DNA of 5,901 bases, taken from NCBI GenBank assembly GCA_012514255.1, contig JAAZAP010000110.1, forward strand, positions 1 through 5,901. The letters are read 5' to 3'. Positions 5,529-5,901 of this stretch are shown piece after piece. The stretch's first letter is position 1. Each line of letters opens with the position of its first letter. The DNA comes from Bacteroidales bacterium. Its GTDB lineage: Bacteria > Bacteroidota > Bacteroidia > Bacteroidales > VadinHA17. Position numbers and translations under genes: made by a program. Under the pieces are notes generated by a model. It was not told the DNA's origin. It was given only the letters and a program-made list of their open reading frames with translations, and made no database searches.

Positions 5529-5901
5529 TTATCTCGTCGGCTCCGGATGAATGATCACGCTTATGTCGCGAAACTCGCTCTCCAGCCTCTGCTCAATCAG
5601 GTCGCACTTCCGGTGTATGGTCTCAATGGTCTCCTGGCCCTGCACATCAAGATGAAACTCCACAAAACGCTGATGTCCGGCAGCCCTCGCCCTAAGATCA
5701 TGATACTCCACCTTCATCTCATCCAGGATAGCCGTCAGCTTTTCCATTTCGCTCTGCGAGAGAGCCGTATCAATCAGTGGGTAGAAGGCTCTGCGGAGCA
5801 GCATCCATGATTCATAAATAATGACGAGCGCCACCAGCAACGCTATTAGCGGGTCAAGGATATGCCAGCCGGTGATCCAGATGAGCGCCAGTCCCAGCGC
5901 C
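5529..5901 (-). CDS. Cation diffusion facilitator (CDF) family transporter, C-terminal part only
   Basis: CDF proteins export divalent metals such as zinc, iron, cobalt or manganese in exchange for protons across the inner membrane. Only the last 124 or so residues are in the window; the start lies beyond position 5901. The visible part opens in a membrane helix (ALGLALIWITGWH), followed by the family-typical DPLIALLVALVIIYESWMLLRRA, which is the last transmembrane helix. The cytoplasmic dimerisation domain then contains VEYHDLRARAAGHQRFVEFHLDV and ends ISVIIHPEPTR. The conserved HDLR motif, the FVEFHLDV strand and the terminal IHPEP are characteristic of the CDF regulatory domain. The metal-binding HxxxD of the earlier helices is outside the window, so the metal cannot be judged. 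The frame is open to the right edge; a TTG at 5838-5840 inside the last helix is not a plausible start. tadA follows after 16 bases. Confidence 0.92.
   Translation of the reverse strand, partial: ALGLALIWITGWHILDPLIALLVALVIIYESWMLLRRAFYPLIDTALSQSEMEKLTAILDEMKVEYHDLRARAAGHQRFVEFHLDVQGQETIETIHRKCDLIEQRLESEFRDISVIIHPEPTR

Noticed and set aside
5153..5554. Plus-strand open frames antisense to tadA
   Set aside because: Shadow frames of a well-supported gene with no domain or start signal.

Overview
The window looks like ordinary chromosomal DNA from a member of the Bacteroidota, probably a Bacteroidales-type organism. I infer this from three things. No start codon has a Shine-Dalgarno sequence in front of it. 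Several starts are preceded by matches to the Bacteroidota -7 promoter element TAnnTTTG. The gene set (type I asparaginase after a TatD hydrolase, DprA, a clostridial-type glutamate dehydrogenase, and a two-helix membrane protein of a kind I associate with Bacteroidota) fits that phylum. No mobile element, phage gene, tRNA, rRNA or CRISPR array is visible.

Layout, left to right. Positions 1-1622 hold a two-gene unit on the minus strand: a TatD-family metal-dependent hydrolase followed three bases later by a type I L-asparaginase that runs off the left edge. Positions 1623-1838 are the divergent spacer between tatD and dprA. It contains an almost leaderless tatD promoter, a tandem array of the 7-mer GTCGGCA with a 20-bp higher-order period, a partly complementary segment that can fold back on the array, and a candidate dprA promoter. 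Positions 1839-2951 encode complete DprA on the plus strand. Positions 2952-3071 separate the convergent dprA and gdhA genes and hold three consecutive inverted repeats, one of which resembles a rho-independent terminator for gdhA. Positions 3072-4409 (minus) encode complete hexameric-type glutamate dehydrogenase. Its upstream spacer (4410-4521) carries a candidate promoter overlapped by several ATGAC/GTCAT half-sites. Positions 4522-5004 (minus) encode an uncharacterised two-helix membrane protein with its own promoter-like element. Positions 5069-5512 (minus) encode tRNA adenosine deaminase TadA. Positions 5529-5901 (minus) hold the C-terminal end of a cation diffusion facilitator transporter, whose N-terminus lies past the right edge.

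The genes are mostly housekeeping functions: tRNA wobble editing, ammonia and glutamate metabolism, asparagine breakdown, nuclease/quality control and uptake of transforming DNA. I see no evidence of a new multi-gene system. The points most worth a second look are the heptamer array between the divergent promoters, the NAD-type coenzyme-site residues in the glutamate dehydrogenase, and the half-site cluster upstream of that gene.
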